NCBI GenBank assembly: GCA_020846715.1
Contig: JADLDK010000041.1
Span: 1-64,000 of the forward strand
DNA: 64,000 nucleotides
Direction: 5' to 3'
DNA from: Armatimonadota bacterium
GTDB lineage: Bacteria; Armatimonadota; UBA5829; DSUL01
A program made the position numbers and the translations under genes. Positions 38,974 to 49,000 of this stretch are shown piece after piece; positions within the stretch are counted from its first letter, which is position 1, and every line of letters begins with the position of its first letter. The notes under the pieces are model-generated. The model ran no database searches, was not told the DNA's origin, and saw only the letters and a list, made by a program, of their open reading frames with translations.

Positions 38974-40731
38974 ATGACTCTGGCAGGTTGCTTGCTGACG
39001 GTAATAGCGGCTGTCGCGATTGTTGCTGTACCGGCGTCGGCGACGGACAACCGGGCTCACCCCACCACATGGGCGGCTACGGACGCCCTGGGACGGACGC
39101 TGCCCACTTATGCGAAGGTGGGACCGCTTCGCAAAGACCGGTTTGTGGGAATGTTCTACTTCCTCTGGCTGGGCGCCCACGGGCAGAGCGGTCCCCACGA
39201 CATCACCAAAATTCTGGCGCAGCATCCGGATGCGCTCAATCAGCCGACAAGCCCGCCCTGGGGACCCTTCCACTCCTTTCATCACTGGGGAGAGCCGCTG
39301 TTTGGATACTACGTGTCTGATGACGCGTGGGTGCTGCGCAAACATGCGCAGATGCTGTCGGACGCGGGCGTGGATACGGTCATCTTTGATGTGACGAATC
39401 AGTCCACCTATCCAAAGAACTACCTGGCGCTTTGCCGGGTCTGGACCGAGGTGAGAAAAGATGGCGGGCGCACACCTCAGATAGCGTTTCTGTGTCCGTT
39501 CGGAGATGCGAAAAAGGTGGTGAGAGAGCTCTACGACAACTTCTACGGCAAGGGGTTGTACAGAGACCTGTGGTTTATCTGGAAGGGTAAGCCGCTGATT
39601 ATTGCTGATCCCGCAACGGTGGATGAGGACCTGCGAGGCTTCTTCACATTCCGCAAATCGCAGTCTACTTACTTCGACCCGCCAACCGGTCCGGACCAGT
39701 GGAGCTGGTTGCAGGTGTATCCCCAGCATGTCTTCAAGAACTCCGCGGATGAGGTGGAAGAGATGGCGGTGGGTGTGGCCCAGAACGCTCAGAACGCCAA
39801 ACGCCTTGCGTCTATGAGCGAGCCGAACGCCGCCGGGCGAAGCTGGCACAACGGACACGAAGACACCCGTCCGGGCGCGGTGAATCTCGGCCTCAACTAC
39901 GCGGAGCAGTGGCGGCGGGCGCTGGAGGTGGATCCGGAGTTCGTCTTTGTCACAGGATGGAATGAGTGGGTGGCGCTGTGGCTGAACAGCTTCTGGGGTG
40001 TGGAGCTGCCGGTGATGTTTGTGGATGAGTTCAACCAGGAGTACAGCCGGGATATCGAGCCGATGCGGGGCGGGCACTGGGACAACTACTACTACCAGAC
40101 CGTGGACTTCATCCGCCGCTACAAGGGCGCTGAAGCGCTGCGGCCGGCCTCTCGGATGAAGACCATCGAGATAGACGGCCGCTTTGACGACTGGAGAGAC
40201 GTAAGGCCGGAGTACCGAGATGACGCCGGTGACACGATGCACAGAAACCACAAGGGTTGGGGTGATGAAGGTCAGTATATCAACACGACGGGACGCAACG
40301 ACATTGTTCGGTGCAAGGTGGCGCGGGATGACACAAATGTGTACTTCTATGTCAGGACGCGGGAAGCTCTGACGGCGCATACGGACCCGGCGTGGATGTG
40401 GCTGCTGATCAACGCAGACTCAGACCCCGCAAGCGGCTGGGAGGGCTTTGACTACATCGTGAATCGCGAAGTCAAGAGCGGCGACACGACGCTGTTGGAA
40501 CGCAGCAGATCGGGCTGGAATTGGGAGAAGACTGCCGAAGTTCGCTACAAAGTGCGCGGTAGTGAGATGGAGCTGGCGATTCCGCGAGCGGCGCTTGGTC
40601 TTGAAAACGCGCCGCTGAAGTTTGAGTTCAAGTGGGCGGATAACGTGCAGAAGCCAGGCGATGTGATGGAGTTTCTGCTGAGCGGTGACACAGCGCCCAA
40701 CGCCCGCTTTGCGTACCGCTTCGCAGAATAG
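38974..40731 (+). CDS. Secreted GH99/GH71-like glycosidase with CBM9-like domain
   Basis: 585 residues. Signal peptide (MTLAGCLLTVIAAVAIVAVPASA), then a barrel-like region with VGMFYFLWLGAH, HHWGEPLFGYYVSDD, and VFVTGWNEWVALW, resembling endo-mannosidase-like GH99/71 relatives. The C-terminal ~185 residues (IEIDGRFDDWRDV to the end) look like a CBM9-type binding domain, typical in secreted polysaccharide enzymes. GGAGG lies nine bases before the ATG. Substrate not known; neighbours suggest a plant or microbial glycan. Confidence 0.75.
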   Translation: MTLAGCLLTVIAAVAIVAVPASATDNRAHPTTWAATDALGRTLPTYAKVGPLRKDRFVGMFYFLWLGAHGQSGPHDITKILAQHPDALNQPTSPPWGPFHSFHHWGEPLFGYYVSDDAWVLRKHAQMLSDAGVDTVIFDVTNQSTYPKNYLALCRVWTEVRKDGGRTPQIAFLCPFGDAKKVVRELYDNFYGKGLYRDLWFIWKGKPLIIADPATVDEDLRGFFTFRKSQSTYFDPPTGPDQWSWLQVYPQHVFKNSADEVEEMAVGVAQNAQNAKRLASMSEPNAAGRSWHNGHEDTRPGAVNLGLNYAEQWRRALEVDPEFVFVTGWNEWVALWLNSFWGVELPVMFVDEFNQEYSRDIEPMRGGHWDNYYYQTVDFIRRYKGAEALRPASRMKTIEIDGRFDDWRDVRPEYRDDAGDTMHRNHKGWGDEGQYINTTGRNDIVRCKVARDDTNVYFYVRTREALTAHTDPAWMWLLINADSDPASGWEGFDYIVNREVKSGDTTLLERSRSGWNWEKTAEVRYKVRGSEMELAIPRAALGLENAPLKFEFKWADNVQKPGDVMEFLLSGDTAPNARFAYRFAE

Positions 40732-40768
40732 CGGATTCTTCCACCTTTTGGCCTCGACCTGAGCGCGC

Positions 40769-41902
40769 TCACACAGGCACCTCGGCCCACGCACCTGGCC
40801 TTTCATAACAGGTGTCTATGATGCGTTCTACGGCGAGGGCGTCGGAGAATGAGGGGGAACCTGGTTCGCCTGCGACAACGCGTCTGACAAACTCGTGTAT
40901 GCTCTGAATGTGAAAGCGCGGCCAGCCAACGGTGAGCTTTGGTCCGGGCATGACGGCGGGCGCGGGGTAGCGCTGCACGCTTTCAATGCGCAAAAAGCCC
41001 TTGTTCCCACCAAGGGGCGCATCCGGCGGCGTGTTGTCGTAGAAGTTCAGCCAGTTCGGGTCCATCAGATTGAAAGTGAACGCCCCCCGGTCGCCGCGGA
41101 CTTCCAGAGTGAGCTCGTCATTTGCTCCGGTGGCGAGTTTTGAGGCTTCCAGCGTGCCGAGGGCGCCGTTTTTCAGCTCTGCGATGATGCAGGTTGCGTC
41201 GTCACCTGTCACTGGTTTCATCTGGCCTGTTACAGGATCCGGACGCTCGCGGATCTGCGTGAACGGGTGCGCCAGAACGCGCTCGAAGTCGCCGAGCAGC
41301 CAGCGCGCCAGATCAAGAATGTGCGATCCAAGGTCCACCAGCACGCCGCCTCCCTGCGTCCTGTCCGTCTTCCAGGGCATGGGTTTAGCGTGGTCAACAT
41401 TGCTGGAGTGGATGTAGCGGAAGCAGAACGTGAAGACGCGCCCTATGCGACCTTCATCCATCAGCTCGCGCGCGCGCATGAGCGCGGGGACGAACCTGTA
41501 GTTGTGGGCCATCATGCGCGTGCGGGGTAAGCAGGAACGCTTCTCGGCGCTGATAACTTCCTCGGCCTGGCTTAGACGACCGGTGAGCGGCTTGTCGCAG
41601 TAGATGTGCTTGCCGGCCTCAATAGCGGCGATGAGAACATCCTTGTGAACGCTGTTTGGCGCACAGCAGTTGATGACGTCAATATCGTCACGCGAAATGA
41701 GCTCCTGCCAGTCGGCCGTAGCGAACTCATACCCGCCCTGCTCTACTGCCAGACGCTGGGACTCCGGGTTGCGGACAGCTACTCCGACCAGGCGTATTCT
41801 GGCTGGTAGCGGCTCAAAAAGCATAGGCAGAGACTTGTAGCTGTGGGTGTGAATCCTGCCCATGAAGCCGTAGCCGACCGTTCCAACGTTGAGAGTCTGC
41901 AT
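40769..41902 (-). CDS. Gfo/Idh/MocA-family oxidoreductase
   Basis: 377 residues. N-terminal Rossmann motif VGTVGYGFMGRIHTHSY and the family segment KHIYCDKPLTGRLSQAEEV, where the Lys-Pro acts near the active site. The C-terminal GFO_IDH_MocA sheet domain follows. NAD(P)-dependent oxidoreduction of a sugar or inositol is likely. ATG at 41902 has AGGAAAGG upstream; a longer frame was rejected. It follows a second family member by 35 bases. Confidence 0.9.
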   Translation of the reverse strand: MQTLNVGTVGYGFMGRIHTHSYKSLPMLFEPLPARIRLVGVAVRNPESQRLAVEQGGYEFATADWQELISRDDIDVINCCAPNSVHKDVLIAAIEAGKHIYCDKPLTGRLSQAEEVISAEKRSCLPRTRMMAHNYRFVPALMRARELMDEGRIGRVFTFCFRYIHSSNVDHAKPMPWKTDRTQGGGVLVDLGSHILDLARWLLGDFERVLAHPFTQIRERPDPVTGQMKPVTGDDATCIIAELKNGALGTLEASKLATGANDELTLEVRGDRGAFTFNLMDPNWLNFYDNTPPDAPLGGNKGFLRIESVQRYPAPAVMPGPKLTVGWPRFHIQSIHEFVRRVVAGEPGSPSFSDALAVERIIDTCYERPGAWAEVPV

Positions 41903-41937
41903 GTGGAGCCTTTCCTGCTGGCGTTCGTGTTTCGGAG

Positions 41938-43050
41938 CTACGAGGTAATGTCTCTTACCCAGTCTCGCGAATCTGGCACATCCATCCAAACGGAGCCCTG
42001 CTGAATGGACTGCTGGCTTATGAGTCCTGGCAGCACGATATCCATAGCCTGATGAATGCCAAGTGGTGGCTCGCTTCCGGTGACGATTGCTTCAACGAAA
42101 TCCTGAACCTGCATGTAGTCCCCACCCCAGTGTCCGGATTCCAGCGCCTCTTTGGGTGGGTTCAGCCAGTTCTCCGGCAGAAACTCCTCAGCGAAGTCCG
42201 ACAGCTTCTGCCACACCATTTCTCCAGTGCGCTCTGCAAGCCAGATCTTGGGTTCGTCTCCCAGACCGCGCGCGGCCTCGTAGCACCCAGTTGTCCCCTG
42301 TAGAGAGTAGTAGCCCATGTTGTGCGGGCGGTTGGAGAGCATGTCCAGGCGCAGATTGATCAGGCCACCATTTTCGGTGCGGCACATTGTGAACGTGCTG
42401 TCTTCGTTTTCATACTCATCGCCCCGCGGATCAAGATAGTGGTGGCCTGTGCCCGCGCACATCACACTGACGACCCGCTCGCCCATCCACTGATACAGTG
42501 GCCCCAGGCTATGTGTCGGATAGGTGTTTCCATTGACGCCGGTATGCCACCTGCGGCGCCACTTTGTGATCTCGTTCAAGCCTTTCAGCTCATGGATATA
42601 CTCACCTTCACCGAAATACATCTGTCCAAACAGCCCCGCACGCGCGATAGCCCGGACCAGAACGATGTCCCGGACGTAGCAGTAGTTCTCCGCAAGCATG
42701 TAGGTGGCGGGGCTTTGATGTGCGGCAATCGTCAGCGCCCGGGCTTCCTCCATACTTACGCATGCGGATACTTCACTTAGAACGTGGATTCCACGCTCAA
42801 GCGCGGCGATGGCCTGCTGCGCATGAAGGTGCATTGGCGTTCCGATAACCACAGCATCCAGCTTCGCTTCGTCCAGCATGCGCTCGTAGTCTGCGTAGAG
42901 CTCTGAGACTCCGATAGAAGCCCCTGCGGAGCGGAGGCCTTCTTCGTTGATGTCGCACAGCGCTTCGATACGGGTCTGTGGATTGTGGATAAAGGGCGTG
43001 AAAAACCCACCCCCGCGTCCCGCGCAACCGGCGATTCCCACTCTGATCAT
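41938..43050 (-). CDS. Gfo/Idh/MocA-family oxidoreductase
   Basis: 370 residues. IRVGIAGCAGRGGGFFTPF is the N-terminal dinucleotide-binding motif; the CP(L/V)-type segment is here VLSEVSACVSMEEA, so the usual KP motif is replaced by EVSACVS. It may therefore differ in substrate from its neighbour. It is transcribed ahead of the previous gene; both probably act on one sugar pathway. Confidence 0.88.
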   Translation of the reverse strand: MIRVGIAGCAGRGGGFFTPFIHNPQTRIEALCDINEEGLRSAGASIGVSELYADYERMLDEAKLDAVVIGTPMHLHAQQAIAALERGIHVLSEVSACVSMEEARALTIAAHQSPATYMLAENYCYVRDIVLVRAIARAGLFGQMYFGEGEYIHELKGLNEITKWRRRWHTGVNGNTYPTHSLGPLYQWMGERVVSVMCAGTGHHYLDPRGDEYENEDSTFTMCRTENGGLINLRLDMLSNRPHNMGYYSLQGTTGCYEAARGLGDEPKIWLAERTGEMVWQKLSDFAEEFLPENWLNPPKEALESGHWGGDYMQVQDFVEAIVTGSEPPLGIHQAMDIVLPGLISQQSIQQGSVWMDVPDSRDWVRDITS

Positions 43051-43229
43051 TTGTCCTGCCTGTCCGATATCTGATTTTGCGATCGTCTTTCGAGCTCTTC
43101 GAGACAGCGCGAATACACTCCTACCCTCACTGGATAAATGTTTTGGAAGCTGCAGGATTGAACATTCTTGCGCAAAAGGGTGTCACCATAGTAGAAACTG
43201 CGGGTCACAGCCCGCGAGGAAAGAGGCTC

Positions 43230-45473
43230 ATGCACGTCCTCCCCCGCGACGTACAGCAGAAGGTTCATTCGCTCCTGAACGGCTCAACCATTCGCCTGAG
43301 TCTGGAAAGTGATCTGGACGAAAGCGGAAACTCCGGACACCGCTACCTGGTCGCAACTGATGAGCGTCTTCTCATTCTGTCTCAAAACGGCCGTGGCGCC
43401 ACCGTAGACCACGACATCCCGATAAAAGACATTCTAGAGGTCAAGGCGGAGCCTTATATCGGAAGCGGCTGCCTGTGCGCCAACCTCAATGGCACGACCG
43501 TCCCGCTGATCCGTTATACCAATTCTGTTGCGCGGGAGTTCGGCTACGGCGCGCGGGTTCTGAGCGCGCTGAAAAAAGGTGAGGAGCCGCCTCTGGCGAC
43601 GGATGACGACCGCACGCGCCGCTGCCCCACCTGCGGCTTTCCCCTGGAAGCGGACTCTCAGGTTTGCCGCAACTGCGTAAATCGGCTGCAGGCGATCTCG
43701 CGGCTGCTGAGCTACCTGAAGCCATACAGGCATCTGGTGGCGCTGACCGTTCTACTTATGATCAGCGCGCAGGTGCTGCGTCTTGCCCCACCCTATCTGA
43801 CCAAGATTCTGATTGACGACGTGCTGCGGATCGCCGAGCCGTTCAAGGGCCATGTGCCACCACTTCTGCACGCGGGATTGATGCGCGCGCTGGGGTTGAT
43901 TGTGCTCGGACTGATCGCGACGAGCGTTGCGGCTATGGCGCTGGATATCGTTCAGACGCGGCTGAACGCCTTTCTTGGCGGTAAGGTGACCCACGACGTG
44001 CGCATGGAGCTGTACTCCTCCCTCCACCGCATGCCCGTGAGTTTTTTCGACAAGCGCCAGACGGGGTCCGTGATCTCGCGCGTTTCACAGGACGCAAGCT
44101 CCCTGCAGGAGTTTCTCACGCACAACGTTCAGTTTTTCATCACCAACAGCCTGATGCTGGTGCTGGTGTTGATCATTCTGTTCCGGGAAAACTGGAAGCT
44201 GGCGGCTTTGACTCTGATTCCCGCGCCACTGGTTTCGATTGGCGCGCGGATGGTTTTCAAGCGCATGCGATGGATGTTTCGCAGGATGTGGCATCGCTGG
44301 AGCCAGCTTCACTCGGCGATGTCGGATTCGCTTCAGGGCTTGCGCGTCGTGAAGGCCTTTGCGCAGGAGAGTCGGGAAATCCAGCGCTTCAACGAGCGCT
44401 CTACCGCGCTTTATGAAGCCAATGTTGAGGCCAATCAGGCGATGGGCACGATCATGCCGCTGCTGCAGTTTTTCCTGACCAGCGGCCAGTTCATCGTGTG
44501 GTACGCGGGCGGAATCGGCGTTATCAACGTTGGTGTGACGACGGGCACGCTGGTGATGTTCATCGGCTATATCGGCATGCTGTACGGGCCCCTGCAGATT
44601 GTGACCCGGATGTGGGACTGGATGAGCCGCAACCTGGCGGCTGCCGAACGTATTTTCGAGGTGATGGACGCCGAGCCTGAAGAAGCCGAACCTGATAAAC
44701 AGGTGCACGTCAAAGATGTCAACGGGCGTGTGGCGTTCAACAATGTGAGCTTTGGGTACGACCCGAACAACCCGGTGTTGCACGATGTTACCGTAGAGGT
44801 GGAGCCGGGTGAGATGATTGGGCTGGTTGGACACTCGGGAGCGGGAAAATCTACGCTGATCAACCTGCTGGCGCGCTTCTACACTCCGCAATCGGGCGCC
44901 ATCACCATTGACGGCATTGATACCAAGGAAATGAGCGCGGAAGACCTGCGCCGGCAGATTGGATTCGTCGCGCAGGACCCCTATCTCTTCAGCGGGACGA
45001 TTATGGACAACATCGCCTACGCCAAACCCAGCGCTTCGCCGGAGGAGATTATCCGGGCAGCCAAAGCCGCCAACGCCCACGACTTCATCGTCAACTTTCC
45101 TGACGGATACGAAACGCAGGTGGGTGAGCGGGGGCAGTCGCTCTCAGGAGGGGAGCGCCAGCGGATTTCCATTGCGCGGGCGATTCTGCACAACCCGCGT
45201 ATCCTGATTCTGGACGAGGCGACAAGCTCCGTAGACACGGCAACAGAAAAACAGATTCAGGAGGCGCTTTCCCGGCTGGTGGAAGACCGGACAACCTTTG
45301 CCATCGCGCATCGCCTCTCCACGCTGCGCAACGCCGACCGCCTGCTGGTGCTGGACCATGGTAAGCTGGCCGAGCTGGGGACACACGAGGAGTTGATGGA
45401 AAAGGGCGGAGTCTATGCAAAGCTGGTGGAGATGCAGACGGAGATGAACAGAATCGTGGCGGTGGGCGGATGA
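43230..45473 (+). CDS. ABC exporter with PH-like and zinc-ribbon N-terminus (DUF1854 partner)
   Basis: 747 residues. Residues 1–115 look like a PH-type beta domain. A zinc-ribbon-like motif follows with C132, C135, C146 and C149 (CPTCGFPLEADSQVCRNC). Then a six-helix exporter domain and an ATPase domain with Walker A (GHSGAGKST, near 533), signature LSGGERQRISIARA and ILDEATSSVD. ATG at 43230 has GAGGAAAGAGG upstream; a longer frame back to 43077 was set aside. It overlaps the DUF1854 gene by four bases. Related pairs are annotated as cyanophycin-metabolism-associated in other genomes; none of the cyanophycin genes is here. Confidence 0.82.
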   Translation: MHVLPRDVQQKVHSLLNGSTIRLSLESDLDESGNSGHRYLVATDERLLILSQNGRGATVDHDIPIKDILEVKAEPYIGSGCLCANLNGTTVPLIRYTNSVAREFGYGARVLSALKKGEEPPLATDDDRTRRCPTCGFPLEADSQVCRNCVNRLQAISRLLSYLKPYRHLVALTVLLMISAQVLRLAPPYLTKILIDDVLRIAEPFKGHVPPLLHAGLMRALGLIVLGLIATSVAAMALDIVQTRLNAFLGGKVTHDVRMELYSSLHRMPVSFFDKRQTGSVISRVSQDASSLQEFLTHNVQFFITNSLMLVLVLIILFRENWKLAALTLIPAPLVSIGARMVFKRMRWMFRRMWHRWSQLHSAMSDSLQGLRVVKAFAQESREIQRFNERSTALYEANVEANQAMGTIMPLLQFFLTSGQFIVWYAGGIGVINVGVTTGTLVMFIGYIGMLYGPLQIVTRMWDWMSRNLAAAERIFEVMDAEPEEAEPDKQVHVKDVNGRVAFNNVSFGYDPNNPVLHDVTVEVEPGEMIGLVGHSGAGKSTLINLLARFYTPQSGAITIDGIDTKEMSAEDLRRQIGFVAQDPYLFSGTIMDNIAYAKPSASPEEIIRAAKAANAHDFIVNFPDGYETQVGERGQSLSGGERQRISIARAILHNPRILILDEATSSVDTATEKQIQEALSRLVEDRTTFAIAHRLSTLRNADRLLVLDHGKLAELGTHEELMEKGGVYAKLVEMQTEMNRIVAVGG

Positions 45474-46009
45474 AGGATGCGAGAGAGAGCATCAGGCACG
45501 GCGAGCGGGCGCTGGATGATGCCGCGAAGGTGCGCTACCTGACACCAGAGGAGTTGCGCTTCTTCTTGAGCCCGGGCGGCGCGGTATGCGTTACGGTCGG
45601 TGAGGAGCGGACGCTGCTCAGCTTCTCGGCGCGCCGATGTTTTCCCCTCTCCGGCGCCTCTCACTACGTCTCCTTACGGGACGGCGCGGGAGAGGAAGTG
45701 GGGATCATCCGCGACCTGGAGCTGATGCCGGAACAGGCGCGGGCATGGCTGGAGGAGGATCTGGAGCGGCGCTATTACACGCCTCAGATTCTCTCGATTG
45801 AGCGCTTCCGCCAGCGCTGGGGCGGCGCCGAGTGGGAAGTGACTACCAATCGCGGCCCACGTAAGTTCATCACCCGCAGTATTTATGATGCCGTGACCTC
45901 TCCCTCGCCGAGCCGGGCGCTTGTGACAGATATTGACGGCAACCGGTATGAGGTCGAGGTCCCACGGCTGGATGAGCGCAGCCGTGGGATCCTGGAGCGG
46001 GTGCTCTGA
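45470..46009 (+). CDS. DUF1854 family protein
   Basis: 179 residues. The run RYLTPEELRFFLSPGGAV, then IIRDLELMPEQARAWLEEDLERRYYTPQI and the late DIDGNRYEVEVPRLDERSR match DUF1854. Function unknown. It is translationally coupled to the ABC exporter gene (ATGA overlap), a pairing seen elsewhere in bacteria. Confidence 0.85.
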   Translation: MKDARESIRHGERALDDAAKVRYLTPEELRFFLSPGGAVCVTVGEERTLLSFSARRCFPLSGASHYVSLRDGAGEEVGIIRDLELMPEQARAWLEEDLERRYYTPQILSIERFRQRWGGAEWEVTTNRGPRKFITRSIYDAVTSPSPSRALVTDIDGNRYEVEVPRLDERSRGILERVL

Positions 46010-46055
46010 GTGTCTCCGCCTCTCAACTGCACCTGCCCGGTCACTAGTGCGCAGG

Positions 46056-49000
46056 TCAGGGCTTTACAATATCCGCGGCGTCCCGGACTCGCACCATCGG
46101 ATACAGATCGCTTCCGACCTTGTAGCAGGAGCTGGCGCCGGTGACGGTGACAAACTGGCCGACGGTGGGCAGACTCAAGCCAGGGGCGAAGATACGCACG
46201 CCTTCGTGGCCGTCACTGTCCTGCAACAACTCCGAAGAGTGCCAGGTGCTGCCGTCTGAGACAGTGAAGTACTGACCGTTCGGATCAACATAGGTTACTT
46301 TGCCAGTGAGACGGACAAGCAGACCAATGTTGTTTATCCCAAGCCCAGCCTTAATCCCTTGCTGGCCCGTACCAGCTGAGGCAGAGTAGTCCGAACTCGC
46401 CGCTCCACCAAGTGACCTCGCAGTCATCTTGAGAGCTGCCAGAGCCTGGCCTGAGATTCCCGAAGCGCTTGAGGCGGCTATATAGCGCTCACCATCTGAA
46501 TTGGTGGCCATAGTCCCAGCTATGGTTGCCGACTGGCCGGCACTCAATCCGTGAGCGGTCTTTTCCACTCGTATGCCGCAGGCGCGGTCTACCTGCTCCA
46601 CATAGAACGCATCTGGCCAAACCGCTGTCACAATGACACCCGAGAGTGAAACCTGAGCGCCGTCTGTGCGGCCGCGGGCTTCAGGGATATTGGCTGCCGG
46701 CAGCTCAAGCACATACTCATCTGCTCCAATATCCACGTGCAGGCCGCTAATGCGTGGTTGACCGTCCATATCCGTCAGCAACCAGGTTGGCACGGCCGAA
46801 TCCAGCCCGGCGTCTATACACGGTGAGGCGCTCTGCAAGTGAAAATCCCCATTGACGCGGTCAACAAACAGCGGGGCAACATTGATATCTCCTGCTCCAG
46901 CGCTCAGGCCAGAGTAATCTGTCTTGCCGGGATTGTAAACGCAGTTGCTGTTGAGCGTTGGAGTACCGCTGCCGCTCCTGGATACTCCGGTCGAGTTGAA
47001 GGCGACGATGTTGTTTGTGATGGTCGAGGAGGAGTTAGAACAGGAGATACCAGGGGCGTTTCCATAGATGGTGTTGTTGGTGATCGCCGGGGACGAGGAG
47101 TCGCAATAGATACCAGCTTTATTGTTTCCGGTGATGGTGTTGTTGGCGATGGCCGGAGAGGAGGAGACGCGACAGTAGACACCATAGTTGTTCCCCGAGA
47201 TGATATTGTTGGTGATGGCCGGGGAGGAGGAGTCGCAGTTGATACCATAATTGATGTTCCCCGAGATGGTGTTGTTCGCAATGGCCGGGGAGGAGGAGTC
47301 GCAGTAGATACCATTATCGCCGTCCCACACAGTGAACCCGTCCAGGGCGCTCGCCTGGTAACCCCCCTTGGAGCTCACCACATACCCCGTGTTGCTTCCG
47401 TCCAGGAAGCTCCTGTTGGTTTTCCTGTCTCGCTGCCCACGGTTAGTTTCTACGCCCGCAAAACCGCCATACACATAAGCATACGGGCGCAATATCACGT
47501 GCTCGAAGTAACTGCCGGCTGCAACCCAGACCTCCCCGCCTGCCGCAGAAGCAGCGTCTATCCCCGCCTGAACCGTGCGCTTGGCAAGAGACCAACTGCT
47601 GCCGTCATGCGCAGCGTCATCCACCCCGGATGGGCTCACTCTGACCACCACGGGTTGATACTCTGGCCACACGGCGCCATTGGACTCATCCGCCCCGATA
47701 TCCACATGCGCGCCCGGTATGCGCGTCTGACCGTCCATATCCTTCCAACCTGACTGCACAGCGCTATCCGTTCCTGCATTCACACACGGCGAATCTGGCT
47801 GAATATGCAGCCGTCCATACTGGACAGACTGGAGCTTCGGGTCAGAATTGATGTCCCCTGCGCCAGCGCTCAGGCCGTCGTAGTTCACCCCACCCGGATT
47901 GTAAACGCAGTTGTTGTTGAGCGTTGGTGTTCCGCTGTCAGGCGCGTTGTAAATCCCCTGCGCGTTGAAGGCAACGATGTTATTTGTGATCGCGGGGGAG
48001 GAGGAGCGCTCGCAGTAGACACCGTAGCCGTTCTTCGACATGGTGTTGTTGGCGATAGCCGGGGAGGCGGAGTTGTAGCAGTAAATACCACGGCCGTTCC
48101 CCGAGATGATATTGTTGGCGATGATCGGAGAGGAGGATGTGTAGCAGGAAATACCATACCTGTTCCCCGAGATGGTGTTGTTGGCAATGCCCGGAGTGGA
48201 GGAGCCTTCGCACTTGATACCGTTGCCGCTCCCCGCGATGGTATTGTTGGCGATGGCCGGAGAGGAGGAGGAGGAGCAGCCAATGCCTCGATCCCAGTTC
48301 CCCGAGATGCTGTTGTTCGTTATGGCCGGAGAGGCGTGGGCGCAGACGATGCCATCGCGGCTCTCCGAGATGGTGTTGTTGGCGATAGCGGGGGAGGACA
48401 AGTAGCAGTAAACGTTGGTGCCGTAGATAATGCCCAAGGTAACAGTGCCGTTTCCCGAGATGGTGTTGTTGGTGATGGTCGGGGAGGAGGACGTGCAGTA
48501 GATGCCGTAATCGTTGTTCCCCGAGACGGTGTTGTTCGTGATGGTCGGGGAGGCGGAGTTTGCGCAGTAAATACCACGGCCGTTCCCCGAGATGGTGTTG
48601 TTGGCGACGATCGGGGAGGAGGAGGAACAGTAGATACCCCTGGAGCCGTTCCTCACGGTAAACCCGTCCAGCACTGTCGTCGCGGCGGCGCCGGAAGGAG
48701 GCGTTACTACATCGCCGCTCCCCATCCCGTTAAGGACGGTAGAGTTGGCCTGCCAGTTCCTCTGCGATCGACTGGTTTCCGTTCCGGCGAATCCACCGTA
48801 CAGCCCTACCCCTTCCTTGAGAGTAAGCTTTTCAAGATACGGGTGCGCCGAATCGCCTGCCACCCAAACCTCGTCGCCAGACGCTGACGCGGCGATGGCT
48901 GCGGTCACGGTCTGGTAGGCGTTGGACCAGGTATTTCCCGGGCCGTTGGTGGATGAGTCCCACTTCACGCGGATAACGGCTGCGCCGGCAGCGTTACACA

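Noticed and set aside
38845-40380. Long upstream extension of the GH43-like reading frame
   Set aside because: It overlaps the GH99-like gene antisense; the signal peptide starts at 38844.
44085-45080. Open frame antisense to the ABC exporter
   Set aside because: Shadow ORF; His- and Arg-rich with no family features.
46031-46056. ACCTGC/GCAGGT hairpin between DUF1854 and beta-helix genes
   Set aside because: Long loop and no T-tract on either strand; too weak to call a terminator.
47805-48887. Open frame antisense to the beta-helix gene
   Set aside because: Produced by the repeated coil units read on the other strand.
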